64,000 bases of DNA from Oscillospiraceae bacterium. Its GTDB lineage: Bacteria; Bacillota; Clostridia; Oscillospirales; Acutalibacteraceae. The notes under the pieces were generated by a model. That model made no database searches, was not told where the DNA came from, and saw only the letters and a list, made by a program, of their open reading frames with translations. Of the stretch, positions 27,731 through 37,687 are shown piece after piece. How positions within the stretch are numbered: the first letter of the stretch is position 1; each line of letters begins with the position of its first letter. The stretch is from assembly GCA_015066385.1 (NCBI GenBank), contig SVOJ01000013.1, positions 1-64,000 of the forward strand. The letters run 5' to 3'. The position numbers and the translations under genes were made by a program.

Positions 27731-29059
27731 TTATCTGCCTTTTCTGAGAACGGCAAAGACGGTCTTTTTCACCTTTTTTGCAGTGGGCATCAGTTTTGTG
27801 TAAGCAAGATAGGCGGCTTTGCTGCCGACTAAAACATATTCGCCGATGTATTCGTATTCATCCGCACCGAAACTCTTTTTGAATGCGAGAATGCCTTCAA
27901 AATCTTCTCTCGGCTCGCATTTTGCAAGCAGGCCGTCTGCGGTCGGCTCGGTCTTTTTCGGCAATACATAACCGAGGTCGTGGAATTCATTACCCAGTTC
28001 CATGCTCTTGCAAAGACGGATGTAGTTAAGGTAATGGCTCGAACGGAAATTATTGCGAAGCAAATTTTTGGCTCCGCCGAACAGACAGCTTGAAAGACCG
28101 TTGTAATGTACGGTCAAACCGCCTGCAACGGCAATTTTGTCGCTATTGATGTTCTCGGTTTCCTTTTTTCGTTCTTCGTAATGACCTGTCTGCTTGTCGA
28201 TGGATTCAATTTCTTCTTTGATTCCGCGGATCTTCTTTTCAGGGGCAGTTTCAAGGTCTTTGCGCAACTTTTCTTTTCTTGCAAGACGCTCATTCTGCAG
28301 TTGCTCGTCCTTTTTCTTGTCATAATAAACAAGGGTCAGTTCCATTTCTTCCTTGCCGAAGACCTGCATTAAGCGCAGAACATAGTCTTCGTTGCGTTCA
28401 AGGAAATCATTGCGTTCGCCCGTATCGCGCATGATATCGGCAAAGTCTTCCAGAATCTGCGGGTTGGCTTTGGCTTCTTCGGCGCCGAAGGACTGCCAAC
28501 AAAGACCGCGCTGTTCACCGATCCGCACGGAATAACGGACACCTTTGTCGAGTTTCTTTAACATCTGTGCTTCTGTGTATGGTGTGCCGTTTTCGTCACG
28601 CAAGGCCGTCATCAGCTGCCATGGTGCTTTGTAAATACAAGCCGCGGCATCGGGTTGCAATTGAAATCCTGCCTGCAATAAATTGTTATGCACGGCAATG
28701 CCGTTTTCGTCCGTTGCACCGTTTTTGCGAAGTGTGACACACGGGTCAAAAAACAGTGCCGCAACGCCTGCCTTTTTCATTTCGGCAGACATGAAGTCGG
28801 TGAACTCTTTGAGCAGGCTTGTGTTGTTATAGTCACAGACCGCACCCGCAGGGCAGTACCACAGTTTGGCGGCGGCAACACTGCGTTCAAGAATGAGTGC
28901 CGTTAAAACGCAGGTGTTGTTTTCAAAGCCTGCATAATAGTACGGTTTCCAGTCGAGTTTGACCTGCGGCCATTTTGCGGATTGCAAATACTGACCGCCG
29001 TTCGTTTTAACGAATGCTTCAAACGCATCCAAGTCTGTTGCAGTTCGGAATGTATACAT
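27731..29059 (-). CDS. FemABX peptidyltransferase (interpeptide bridge)
   Basis: 442 residues of the FemAB/FemX family, made of twin GNAT-like domains with an inserted helical arm (about 255-310, highly charged coiled coil around KEKLRKDLETAPEKK). These enzymes transfer amino acids from tRNA to the lysine or diamino acid of lipid II or UDP-MurNAc-pentapeptide. The gene follows murE by 9 bases, so stem-peptide synthesis and its branch are encoded together. The amino acid added cannot be read from the sequence. Confidence 0.88.
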   Translation of the reverse strand: MYTFRTATDLDAFEAFVKTNGGQYLQSAKWPQVKLDWKPYYYAGFENNTCVLTALILERSVAAAKLWYCPAGAVCDYNNTSLLKEFTDFMSAEMKKAGVAALFFDPCVTLRKNGATDENGIAVHNNLLQAGFQLQPDAAACIYKAPWQLMTALRDENGTPYTEAQMLKKLDKGVRYSVRIGEQRGLCWQSFGAEEAKANPQILEDFADIMRDTGERNDFLERNEDYVLRLMQVFGKEEMELTLVYYDKKKDEQLQNERLARKEKLRKDLETAPEKKIRGIKEEIESIDKQTGHYEERKKETENINSDKIAVAGGLTVHYNGLSSCLFGGAKNLLRNNFRSSHYLNYIRLCKSMELGNEFHDLGYVLPKKTEPTADGLLAKCEPREDFEGILAFKKSFGADEYEYIGEYVLVGSKAAYLAYTKLMPTAKKVKKTVFAVLRKGR

Positions 29060-29068
29060 AATGACCTC

Positions 29069-30523
29069 TTATTTTCTGTTGAAATATTCTTCGATAACGG
29101 CTCTCTCCGAGAAGAAAACGGACTCGCCGTTGACTTTCATGTATTCTTCGTGGCCTTTGCCTAAAAGCAGAATAATGTCACCGTCTTGCGCGTTATCAAG
29201 GCAATAACGGATGGCTTCGGCACGGTCAACAACGATCACATATTGACCGCCTGCTTCCTGCACGTAGCTTGCTACTTCTTTTGCAATTTCGGCAGGGTCT
29301 TCATATTGCGGGTCGTCCGTGGATATGACAGAAAGATCGCACAGTGCACCCGAAATCATTCCCATTTCTTTTCTTCTGACCTGTGCTCTGCCGCCGACAC
29401 AACCGTACAGAGCGATCATGCGGGTGGGGTTGTAGGCTTTGACCGTTTCAATCACACTCTTGAAACTAAGACCGTTGTGCGCATAGTCGATCAGAATATC
29501 ATAATTGCCGTCCACGGCAACGGGTTCCATCCTGCCCTTTACGCAGGCATTTTCAAGAGCGGTGAACACCGTCTGTTTGTCAATGCCCAAGCCGTGTGCA
29601 ACCGCAATGGCGGTCAGTGCATTGTAAACAGAGAACAGACCCGGCATGCCGACTGTGCAGGCATCGGAAATGCCGTCATGTATCAGGGTAAAGCCCATGC
29701 TCAGTTTGTTTGTTCGGATAAATTTTATATCATCTGCCGTAAAATCTGCGTTGTTGTTTTCCATGGAAAATGTGACAACGGGGCAGGTAAGTTCGTTTTT
29801 GAATTCATTGCAGAATACATCGTCTGCATTGAGCACCGCGCGACGGCACTGTTTGAAGAGTTGCTTTTTCCAGTAGGCGTATTCTTCAAAACTTTCGTGC
29901 TCCGTGCCGCCGATGTGATCGGGGGAGAGATTTGTGAACACTGCCGTATCAAACAAAATTCCGTCCGAGCGGTGCTGTTTGAGTCCCAAAGAGGAAATTT
30001 CAATAAAGACCGCCTTGCAACCGTCGTCTGCCATCTTGCGCAAAAGGCGCTGAATCTCGTACGATTCGGGGGTGGTGTTGACGGTCTTTTCCCGGTTTTC
30101 GCCCCAGAATGCACCGATGGTTCCGATGACACCGCTCTTGATGCCGCATCCGTCGAAAACAGAACGAAGCATGTTTGTGACGGTGGTTTTGCCTTTTGTG
30201 CCCGTGATACCGACCACGGCAATTTCGTTGGCGGGATGGCCGAAAAAGTTACACGAAAGCAAGGCAAGGGCGGCTCGGGTATCTTTGAAAATCAACTGCT
30301 GTGCATCGTCGGGAAGTTCAACTTCATGTTCAAGTGCAAACACACGGCAACCTTTGTCGTAGGCACTTTTTGCATACTGATGACCGTCCGCATACGCTCC
30401 GCGCAACGCACAGAACAGCGTGTGTTCGGCGGCTTTGCGTGAATCATACACAATGTCCCTGATATCACAATCATGCACATTGCCCGTGTATGATATGTCA
30501 TTTAATAATGTGAGAAGATTCAT
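29069..30523 (-). CDS. murE: UDP-MurNAc-tripeptide synthetase
   Basis: 484 residues with the Mur ligase ATP loop GITGTKGKTT at about 106-115 and the DILIDYAHN motif near residue 340. It adds the third amino acid to UDP-MurNAc-L-Ala-D-Glu. The substrate-choice motif, DNPR in meso-DAP enzymes, reads DDPQ (STDDPQYEDP) here, lacking the arginine that contacts the DAP carboxylate. Together with the adjacent FemX gene this favours L-lysine or another diamine acid, but paralogous MurE copies exist in some Clostridia, so this may not be the only one. Confidence 0.92.
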   Translation of the reverse strand: MNLLTLLNDISYTGNVHDCDIRDIVYDSRKAAEHTLFCALRGAYADGHQYAKSAYDKGCRVFALEHEVELPDDAQQLIFKDTRAALALLSCNFFGHPANEIAVVGITGTKGKTTVTNMLRSVFDGCGIKSGVIGTIGAFWGENREKTVNTTPESYEIQRLLRKMADDGCKAVFIEISSLGLKQHRSDGILFDTAVFTNLSPDHIGGTEHESFEEYAYWKKQLFKQCRRAVLNADDVFCNEFKNELTCPVVTFSMENNNADFTADDIKFIRTNKLSMGFTLIHDGISDACTVGMPGLFSVYNALTAIAVAHGLGIDKQTVFTALENACVKGRMEPVAVDGNYDILIDYAHNGLSFKSVIETVKAYNPTRMIALYGCVGGRAQVRRKEMGMISGALCDLSVISTDDPQYEDPAEIAKEVASYVQEAGGQYVIVVDRAEAIRYCLDNAQDGDIILLLGKGHEEYMKVNGESVFFSERAVIEEYFNRK

Positions 30524-30527
30524 ATAT

Positions 30528-31664
30528 TTATCCTATGCTGTCGAGCAGGTCGGACAAAACGGCATTGGAAACCAGAAATCCTTCTGCTGTGAACGACAGC
30601 CCACTTTCATTGATGGTCAATAACTTGTGTTTTTCATATTTTTGTGCCCGTTGCAAAAGGGCAGGCGGAATGCCGAAACCGAATTTTTCTTTGCAATCTG
30701 CGTAGGTCAGGCCCTTTGTAAGTCGCATTTTAAGCATCAAAAATTCCTCGAAATCACCGCCCGTGCCCATGTCTTCGGGGGCAAGTGCGTTCAGAAAATC
30801 CCCGATGCTGCGGCTGAAACCGAAGCGTCGGCCGTCAACAAACGAATGAGCCGCGGGGCCGAGACCGAGATACTCTTTCTGTTCCCAGTAGCGGCTGTTG
30901 TGGTGGCTTTCAAAACCGTGCTTTGCGAAATTTGATACTTCATATTGTTGCAAACCGTTCCGATTCAAAAAAGCAACGGTCTGTAAATAAAAATCAGCCG
31001 CCGTATCTTCGTCGGGCAAGTTGAGTTTGTGTCGGTTTTTGCCGAAAAACGTTTCATCTTCAATGCTTAAAAGATAAACACTTGCGTGGGGAACACCCGT
31101 GGAAATGAGAAAAGCAAGACTTTCCTGCAGGCTCCGTTCGGTCTGATCGGGAATGCCGATCATCAGGTCAAGACTGATGTTGTCAATGCCTGCTTTTCTT
31201 GCCCATAAAATTGCTTGCAGAATCTTTGCACGGTCGGCGGTTCTGCCCAGTTTCTTTCGTTCATTGTCCACTGCCGACTGCATGCCAAGCGAAATGCGGT
31301 TGACGCCGTGTTCGGCACACTGCAATAAAAAGGCTTCAAGGTCAGGCGAGGACGGATTGCATTCCACGGTAATTTCCGCATTGCAGGCAAGACGGAAATT
31401 TTTTTTCACAGCCTGCAAAACGGCGATGATATTATCCGCACCCCACAAAGAGGGCGTTCCGCCGCCGAAATAAACCGTGTCAACCGTGCGGTTGCGGATG
31501 TTTGTGCCGACAAAGTCTTTGCATCGTTTTAAGCTTGCAATTTCTTCACACAGTGCATTTTTATACGGTTCAAACAGACTTTTGTCCGTAACGGAATAAA
31601 AATCACAGTACGGACATTTATGCTTGCAGAACGGGATGTGAAAATAAAGTCCCAGTGTATTCAT
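30528..31664 (-). CDS. hemW: Heme chaperone HemW (radical SAM)
   Basis: 378 residues. The radical SAM cluster motif CKHKCPYCDF lies at residues 13-22 after YFHIPF, followed by FGGGTPS and VECNPSSPD. The HemW C-terminal domain is present. HemW is often annotated as coproporphyrinogen oxidase but lacks that activity; it carries heme to respiratory enzymes. It directly follows lepA with a one-base TAATG overlap, the usual Firmicute order. Confidence 0.93.
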   Translation of the reverse strand: MNTLGLYFHIPFCKHKCPYCDFYSVTDKSLFEPYKNALCEEIASLKRCKDFVGTNIRNRTVDTVYFGGGTPSLWGADNIIAVLQAVKKNFRLACNAEITVECNPSSPDLEAFLLQCAEHGVNRISLGMQSAVDNERKKLGRTADRAKILQAILWARKAGIDNISLDLMIGIPDQTERSLQESLAFLISTGVPHASVYLLSIEDETFFGKNRHKLNLPDEDTAADFYLQTVAFLNRNGLQQYEVSNFAKHGFESHHNSRYWEQKEYLGLGPAAHSFVDGRRFGFSRSIGDFLNALAPEDMGTGGDFEEFLMLKMRLTKGLTYADCKEKFGFGIPPALLQRAQKYEKHKLLTINESGLSFTAEGFLVSNAVLSDLLDSIG

Positions 31665-33475
31665 TACTGATCGTCGAGCTTGAGGATGGCCATGAATGCT
31701 TCCTGCGGCACTTCGACCGTACCGAACGAGCGCATTCTCTTTTTACCCTCTTTCTGCTTTTCAAGCAGTTTCTTCTTTCTCGTGATGTCACCGCCGTAGC
31801 ATTTTGCAAGAACGTCCTTACGCATGGCTTTGATTGTTTCGCGGGCAATGACCTTGCCGCCGATTGCGATCTGTACGGGGATTTCAAACATCTGTCTCGG
31901 AATGTGCTCTTTGAGTTTTTCGGCAATTTTGCGAGCACGGGAATAAGCCGAATCCGAGAAAATAATATAGGACAATGCGTCTACCATGTCGCCGTTGAGA
32001 AGTACATCCAATTTGACAAGATTGCTCTTTTCGTAGCCGATAACGGTGTAGTCGAGTGAAGCATAACCCTTTGTGCGGGATTTCAGCGAATCAAAGAAGT
32101 CATAAATGATTTCGTTCAGCGGTAAAATGTAGTGTATATCCACGCGGTCGGACGTAATATAATCCATGTTTTTGAAAATACCGCGTCTGCTCTGGCACAA
32201 CTCCATGATGGTGCCCACATAATCGGGCGGTGAGAAAATGTGCACCTCCGCAATGGGTTCTTCCGACCATGCGATCATGGCGGGATCGGGGTACTTGGTC
32301 GGGTTGTCGATTTCAAGAACCGTGTCGTCGGTCAGGTGGAATTTGTAGATAACGCTCGGAACGGTGGACACAAGGTCGAGGTCATATTCACGTTCAAGAC
32401 GTTCCTGAATGATTTCAAGATGCAGAAGTCCTAAGAATCCGCAACGGAAGCCGAAGCCCAGTGCGCCGCTGGTTTCGGGTTCGTATGTCAGTGCCGCATC
32501 GTTGAGTTGCAGTTTTTCGAGCGCATCACGCAGTGCTTCGTAGTCTGCACCGTCGGCGGGATAAATGCCACAGAATACCATGGGGTTGACCTTGCGGTAG
32601 CCTGCAAGCGGTTCTTTGGCGGGGTTGGATGCAATTGTGATGGTGTCACCCACGCGGGCATCGCGGACGGTTTTGATGGAGGCGGTTATGTAACCGACTT
32701 CGCCGGCACGAAGCGCATCGCAGGGTTCAAGACCCATTGCACGCATGGCACCGACTTCCACGACCGTGAATTGTGCACCCGTTGCCATCATGCGCATGGT
32801 GTCACCTGCACGAAGGGTGCCGTCCATTACACGCACATAAACAATAACACCCTTGTAGTTGTCATAAACCGAGTCAAAGACCAGTGCCTTGAACGGGGCA
32901 TCGTCATCACCTTCGGGACAGGGAATGTACTGCACGATCTGTTCAAGCACTTCCTCAACATTCTGCCCTGTTTTTGCCGAAATGCGGGGTGCTTCCGAGC
33001 AGTCAAGACCGATGATGTCTTCCACTTCCGCGGCAACACGGTCGGGGTCTGCGGCAGGCAGGTCGATTTTATTGATCACGGGAACGAGTTCAAGATCGTT
33101 GTCAAGCGCAAGATAGGTGTTTGCAAGGGTCTGTGCTTCAACGCCCTGCGTGGCATCGACGATCAGAAGCCCCCCCTCGCAAGCGGCAAGTGAACGCGAA
33201 ACTTCGTAGTTGAAGTCCACGTGGCCGGGAGTGTCGATGAGATTCAGGGTATAGGTTTCACCGTCTTTTGCTTTGTAATCAAGGCGCACTGCGGTTGCCT
33301 TGATGGTGATGCCTCTTTCTTTTTCGAGGTCCATATTGTCCAGCACCTGCTGGGTCATTTCTCGTTTGGAAACCGAACCCGTGATTTCAAGCAGACGGTC
33401 GGCAAGGGTGGACTTGCCGTGGTCGATGTGGGCAACAATGGAAAAATTTCGGATGTGTGTTTTCTTTTCTTTCAT
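31664..33475 (-). CDS. lepA: Elongation factor 4 (LepA)
   Basis: 603 residues, full length for the family. GTPase motifs: G1 AHIDHGKST near residue 15, G2 RGITIKAT, G3 DTPGHVDF and G4 NKIDLP. The C-terminal LepA-specific domain ends [16 protein letters not shown] and then [16 protein letters not shown]4 back-translocates or rescues stalled ribosomes. It lies between yitT and hemW in the operon. Confidence 0.98.
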   Translation of the reverse strand: MKEKKTHIRNFSIVAHIDHGKSTLADRLLEITGSVSKREMTQQVLDNMDLEKERGITIKATAVRLDYKAKDGETYTLNLIDTPGHVDFNYEVSRSLAACEGGLLIVDATQGVEAQTLANTYLALDNDLELVPVINKIDLPAADPDRVAAEVEDIIGLDCSEAPRISAKTGQNVEEVLEQIVQYIPCPEGDDDAPFKALVFDSVYDNYKGVIVYVRVMDGTLRAGDTMRMMATGAQFTVVEVGAMRAMGLEPCDALRAGEVGYITASIKTVRDARVGDTITIASNPAKEPLAGYRKVNPMVFCGIYPADGADYEALRDALEKLQLNDAALTYEPETSGALGFGFRCGFLGLLHLEIIQERLEREYDLDLVSTVPSVIYKFHLTDDTVLEIDNPTKYPDPAMIAWSEEPIAEVHIFSPPDYVGTIMELCQSRRGIFKNMDYITSDRVDIHYILPLNEIIYDFFDSLKSRTKGYASLDYTVIGYEKSNLVKLDVLLNGDMVDALSYIIFSDSAYSRARKIAEKLKEHIPRQMFEIPVQIAIGGKVIARETIKAMRKDVLAKCYGGDITRKKKLLEKQKEGKKRMRSFGTVEVPQEAFMAILKLDDQ

Positions 33476-33490
33476 GTGTTCACCTTTATA

Positions 33491-34366
33491 TTATAAAGTT
33501 TCGTTATGGTCTTTAAATCCGAGACCGAGCACTTCGCTCGATTCGGTGATGATAATAAAGGGATGTTCGTCATATCGTTTGACGATTTTGCGCACTTTTG
33601 CTACTTCATGTGCACGAACAACGCACAAAAGCATTTTCTTTTCTTCCCCTGTGAATCCGCCTTGCACGGGCAAAACGGAAACCCCTCTGCCTGTTTCGTT
33701 GGTGATGTCCTTTGTGATTTCTTCCGGATGCACCGAAACGATCATCAGCATCCGTCCGTGCCCCATGCCCGCAATCACGGAATCCATCGCCTTGCCCGAC
33801 ATGAAAACAACAATCACGGAATACAAAATACTGTCGACACTTTTAAAACAAAGCCCTGCAAACAGAATCACGCAGAAGTCAAGCACCAGTGTCATGGTAC
33901 CTGTTGAAATATGCGGTAATTTCAGCCTGACCAGTCTTGTTGCAATGTCCATTCCGCCTGTGGTTGCACCGTGACGGAACACAAGTCCGAGTCCGATGCC
34001 GCAAAGAATGCCTCCGAACAGGGCACAGATGAGTTTTTCACCTTCATAAGCGGGGATGAATTGCGGGATGATATCCATAAACACCGAGTTCATGGCGGTG
34101 GCAATGATGGTGCGCAGAATGAAGTTTTTGCCGAACACGATCCACGAAATAATGAACAGAGGAATGTTGCACGCAAAAATCAGCACACCGGTAGGGATGA
34201 CGGGGAACAGGTAGTTGATGGTGGTCGCAATGCCCGTTACACCGCCTGCGGCGAGTGCATTGGGTGCTACAAAAACCTGCACGGACAGGGAATACAGGAA
34301 TGTTCCAGCGATCCAGAACAGAACGTCCGTGACGGTGTCAAAAACGGTTTTTTTATTCGCTTTCAC
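33491..34366 (-). CDS. YitT family membrane protein
   Basis: 291 residues with five to six hydrophobic segments (DUF161-type), for example LFWIAGTFLYSLSVQVFVAP and a GGVTGIATTINYL loop. A C-terminal cytoplasmic DUF2179 domain follows, with VRAHEVAKVRKIVKRYDEHPF. The function of the family is not established; transport or membrane sensing is suspected. The start is GTG 34366 with a GGAGATAAAA site, overlapping the mrnC end by 14 bases. Confidence 0.88.
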   Translation of the reverse strand: MKANKKTVFDTVTDVLFWIAGTFLYSLSVQVFVAPNALAAGGVTGIATTINYLFPVIPTGVLIFACNIPLFIISWIVFGKNFILRTIIATAMNSVFMDIIPQFIPAYEGEKLICALFGGILCGIGLGLVFRHGATTGGMDIATRLVRLKLPHISTGTMTLVLDFCVILFAGLCFKSVDSILYSVIVVFMSGKAMDSVIAGMGHGRMLMIVSVHPEEITKDITNETGRGVSVLPVQGGFTGEEKKMLLCVVRAHEVAKVRKIVKRYDEHPFIIITESSEVLGLGFKDHNETL

Positions 34367-34733
34367 TTTTATCTCCGCTTTCGGTTTGAATTATAATCGT
34401 AAAAAGTTCCTGCAAACGGTCTGCATCACCTTTCAGATACAGATATCCGAACAGCGATTCAAAACCCGTTGCTTTGTGGTATTGTGCCTGTGTTTTGTTT
34501 TTCGGGGTATGTGCGCTTTTGGCATTTCTGCCGCGTTTGTAAAATGTGATTTCTTCTTCGGTCAGCATCGGCATCAGCCTGTCCATGGCATCCGCCTGGT
34601 ATGCCGCATTCACAAGCCGCACGCACTCTTTGTGCAGGTCGTTGACATTGCGTTCGACTCCTTGGGTCAGCATGGTGCGTACCATCAGTTCGTAAATGCC
34701 GTCGCCCACAAAGGCGAGGGCAAGTCCGTTCAT
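34353..34733 (-). CDS. mrnC: Mini-ribonuclease III
   Basis: About 127 residues. A lone RNase III domain without a dsRNA-binding domain: NGLALAFVGDGIYELMVR with the catalytic aspartate, then HKECVRLVNAAYQ, RGRNAKSAHTPKN and ATGFESLFGYLYL with the second acidic site. MrnC matures 23S rRNA in Firmicutes. The start is uncertain: ATG 34733 has no clear ribosome site, and an in-frame ATG at 34787 would overlap obgE by 29 bases and add 18 residues, similar to the B. subtilis length. Confidence 0.85.
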   Translation of the reverse strand: MNGLALAFVGDGIYELMVRTMLTQGVERNVNDLHKECVRLVNAAYQADAMDRLMPMLTEEEITFYKRGRNAKSAHTPKNKTQAQYHKATGFESLFGYLYLKGDADRLQELFTIIIQTESGDKSESE

Positions 34734-34758
34734 GGTGCGCCAGTTGCCGTTATTCTCA

Positions 34759-36066
<1,308 letters not shown>

Positions 36067-36220
36067 TTAATTTTACTACTTATTATAACATATATTATAA
36101 TAAATATAAAGTAGTTTTATAAAAATATTTTTAATGGGCAATACAGTTTTATCCTTTACGGATCAGTTTGTTCTGTTTTGTTCGGATAATGTCGAACAAA
36201 AGGTTCTTTTATCGAATGCC

Positions 36221-36249
36221 TTGACAGCAGAAAAACAGTGTTTTATAAT
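36221..36249 (+). promoter_or_regulatory. Upstream perfect-consensus promoter (P1) of the small membrane gene
   Basis: TTGACA 36221-36226, 17 bases, TATAAT 36244-36249. It lies 27 bases after a GAAC-N5-GTTC element (36194-36206). The RNA from 36256 would run into the second promoter; a small RNA ending at the GTCCA...TGGAC hairpin near 36286-36302 is conceivable. Confidence 0.7.
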
Positions 36250-36320
36250 AAAATTGGAAAATAATGGCATATGAGATATAGGAAAGTCCAAACAAATGGA
36301 CAGTAAATTAAAAAAATCAT

Positions 36321-36386
36321 GAACATTTGTCTTGACAATGCGGGAAAAATACGGTACAATGCAATTGCAAGTGAAAACAAATGTTC
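36321..36386 (+). promoter_or_regulatory. Promoter P2 (36332-36360) flanked by two SOS-like boxes
   Basis: TTGACA 36332-36337, 17 bases, TACAAT 36355-36360. GAACATTTGTCT (36321-36332) overlaps the -35, and AAACAAATGTTC (36375-36386) lies just past the start. Both resemble the Gram-positive LexA box GAAC-N4-GTTC, with one or two mismatches each and identical ATTT centres in inverted orientation. LexA control is inferred; a dedicated repressor is the alternative. Confidence 0.5.
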
Positions 36387-36403
36387 GATTGGAGGACTTT
36401 ATT

Positions 36404-36643
36404 ATGTCAGCTTTAAGCATTTTCTTTGTTATTTTTCAGGTGTTGGCAGCCGTTGGTGTTGTGTGGGCAATGCTGAATGAAGAAATTTTTATTCAGATGG
36501 AAAACCACCTGTTTGACCGCATTGTTGCTTTTTTCAAAAATCGCCGCCATCCAGAGCCGAAACAGCCGACCGTAAAAAAGGTGAATGCGGTTATTTCGTC
36601 CGATGATGACGAATTTGCAAGATTTGCCCCGTTTGTAGCGTAA
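36404..36643 (+). CDS. Small single-span membrane protein, unknown
   Basis: 79 residues: one membrane span at about 4-23 (LSIFFVIFQVLAAVGVVW), then a basic patch FFKNRRHP and an acidic end SSDDDEFARF. No known family recognised. ATG 36404 has a GGAGG site at 36391-36395; upstream in-frame ATGs would begin inside the promoter and are rejected. The promoter region with paired SOS-like boxes suggests inducible expression, in the manner of small division inhibitors, but nothing in the protein itself shows that. Confidence 0.75.
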   Translation: MSALSIFFVIFQVLAAVGVVWAMLNEEIFIQMENHLFDRIVAFFKNRRHPEPKQPTVKKVNAVISSDDDEFARFAPFVA

Positions 36644-36680
36644 ATTTGTATTCTCCGTTTTTTTATCATCCATATTTTTC

Positions 36681-36733
36681 CGACCGCACCGATTTGTTGT
36701 AAGTTTTCTTACGGGAAATCGGTGTGCGTCGTA
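36681..36733. repeat. Long stem-loop without terminator T-tract
   Basis: CGACCGCACCGATTT (36681-36695) pairs imperfectly with AAATCGGTGTGCGTCG, and GTAAG-TTTT-CTTAC closes the top. No T run follows on either strand (AAAAAAA follows on plus). It may stabilise RNA 3' ends or act as a structured leader of the LCP-like gene, although that promoter lies downstream of it. Confidence 0.6.
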
Positions 36734-36762
36734 AAAAAACGCAGAAAACAGAGATAAATGTC

Positions 36763-36791
36763 TTGTTTTTTTTAAGGTTTGCCAATATAAT
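36763..36791 (+). promoter_or_regulatory. Promoter of the LCP-like / lipoprotein / folE genes
   Basis: TTGTTT 36763-36768, 17 bases, TATAAT 36786-36791, 37 bases before the LCP-like ATG. Confidence 0.7.
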
Positions 36792-36827
36792 AGAATCGGT
36801 TAAATTTTTGAATCGGAGTTTATTATA

Positions 36828-37673
36828 ATGGCAAGACAATTGACATATACAAATTACAGTACGGGGAGCCGCCGCCGTGCAGCAGGTACGGTCGGTATTA
36901 TTGTTGCGGCTTTGCTGATCGGTGTTATTTCTGTTGTTATCCTGCTTGCGAGCAATGATTTTGATATAAAAAGAGCCTTGGGTATGCGTACCGAGGAAGA
37001 TACAACCATTGCCGAAGCAGATGCAACTCTGCCTGCCATGGCGGTTATAACCGCACCCAAGGACGTGTATTCGTTTTTGCTTATCTGCGGTGATGACGGG
37101 GAAGAACTGTCCTTTATGGCAGAAATCACGGTTATACTCAGCACGGCAGACATTACGGTAAATGCTGTTTCCCCGCAACAGTTGCTTTCCTATAACGGCA
37201 GAATGCTGACGGTGGAAGAAATGTTCCGTGAACATTCTTATGACCTTGTCAGTTGTTACCGTGAAAACAGCACGCTTGATATTGACAAATATCTTCGCCT
37301 GACCACCTCCCGATTCAAGAAACTGATGACGGACCTTGGGCCCATTACCGTGCAACTTGACTATGATATTCCTTATGTGGTCGATGAAATTACCTATACA
37401 TTCCGCAAAGGTGAGAATTCGCTGACCAGTGATTTGCTTTTGAAATACATGACGCTTTCCGCAACCGGGGAGGCGCTTCTTGTCAATCAGGAAAAAGCCT
37501 TATGCACCCTGCTCGAAACGCATTTCACCGATGCGCTTATTGAAGGCGGGAAAGATTATTTTTCGTCATTTATTACCTATTTCAATACCGATATCAGCAT
37601 CTATGACTATCTGGATGCGGCGGATATCATCAACACATTGCTTCGGTCTGATCCGACCATTGCAGTTTATTAA
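36828..37673 (+). CDS. LytR-CpsA-Psr (LCP)-like membrane protein, degenerate
   Basis: 281 residues: a cytoplasmic Tyr/Arg-rich start, a membrane span at about 20-42 (AAGTVGIIVAALLIGVISVV), then an exterior domain. The domain resembles LCP proteins in strand pattern (DVYSFLLICGDDGE, then IDKYLRLTTSRFKKLMTDLG and PITVQLDYDIPY). LCP enzymes ligate polymers to peptidoglycan, but the arginines that bind polyprenyl phosphate are not apparent here. It may be a non-catalytic or regulatory relative. It precedes the transglutaminase-like lipoprotein by 14 bases in one transcript. Confidence 0.65.
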   Translation: MARQLTYTNYSTGSRRRAAGTVGIIVAALLIGVISVVILLASNDFDIKRALGMRTEEDTTIAEADATLPAMAVITAPKDVYSFLLICGDDGEELSFMAEITVILSTADITVNAVSPQQLLSYNGRMLTVEEMFREHSYDLVSCYRENSTLDIDKYLRLTTSRFKKLMTDLGPITVQLDYDIPYVVDEITYTFRKGENSLTSDLLLKYMTLSATGEALLVNQEKALCTLLETHFTDALIEGGKDYFSSFITYFNTDISIYDYLDAADIINTLLRSDPTIAVY

Positions 37674-37687
37674 AGGAGAGATTTTAT

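Noticed and set aside
29186..30442. 418-codon open frame opposite murE
   Set aside because: Shadow of murE in the opposite frame; the true gene has all Mur ligase motifs.
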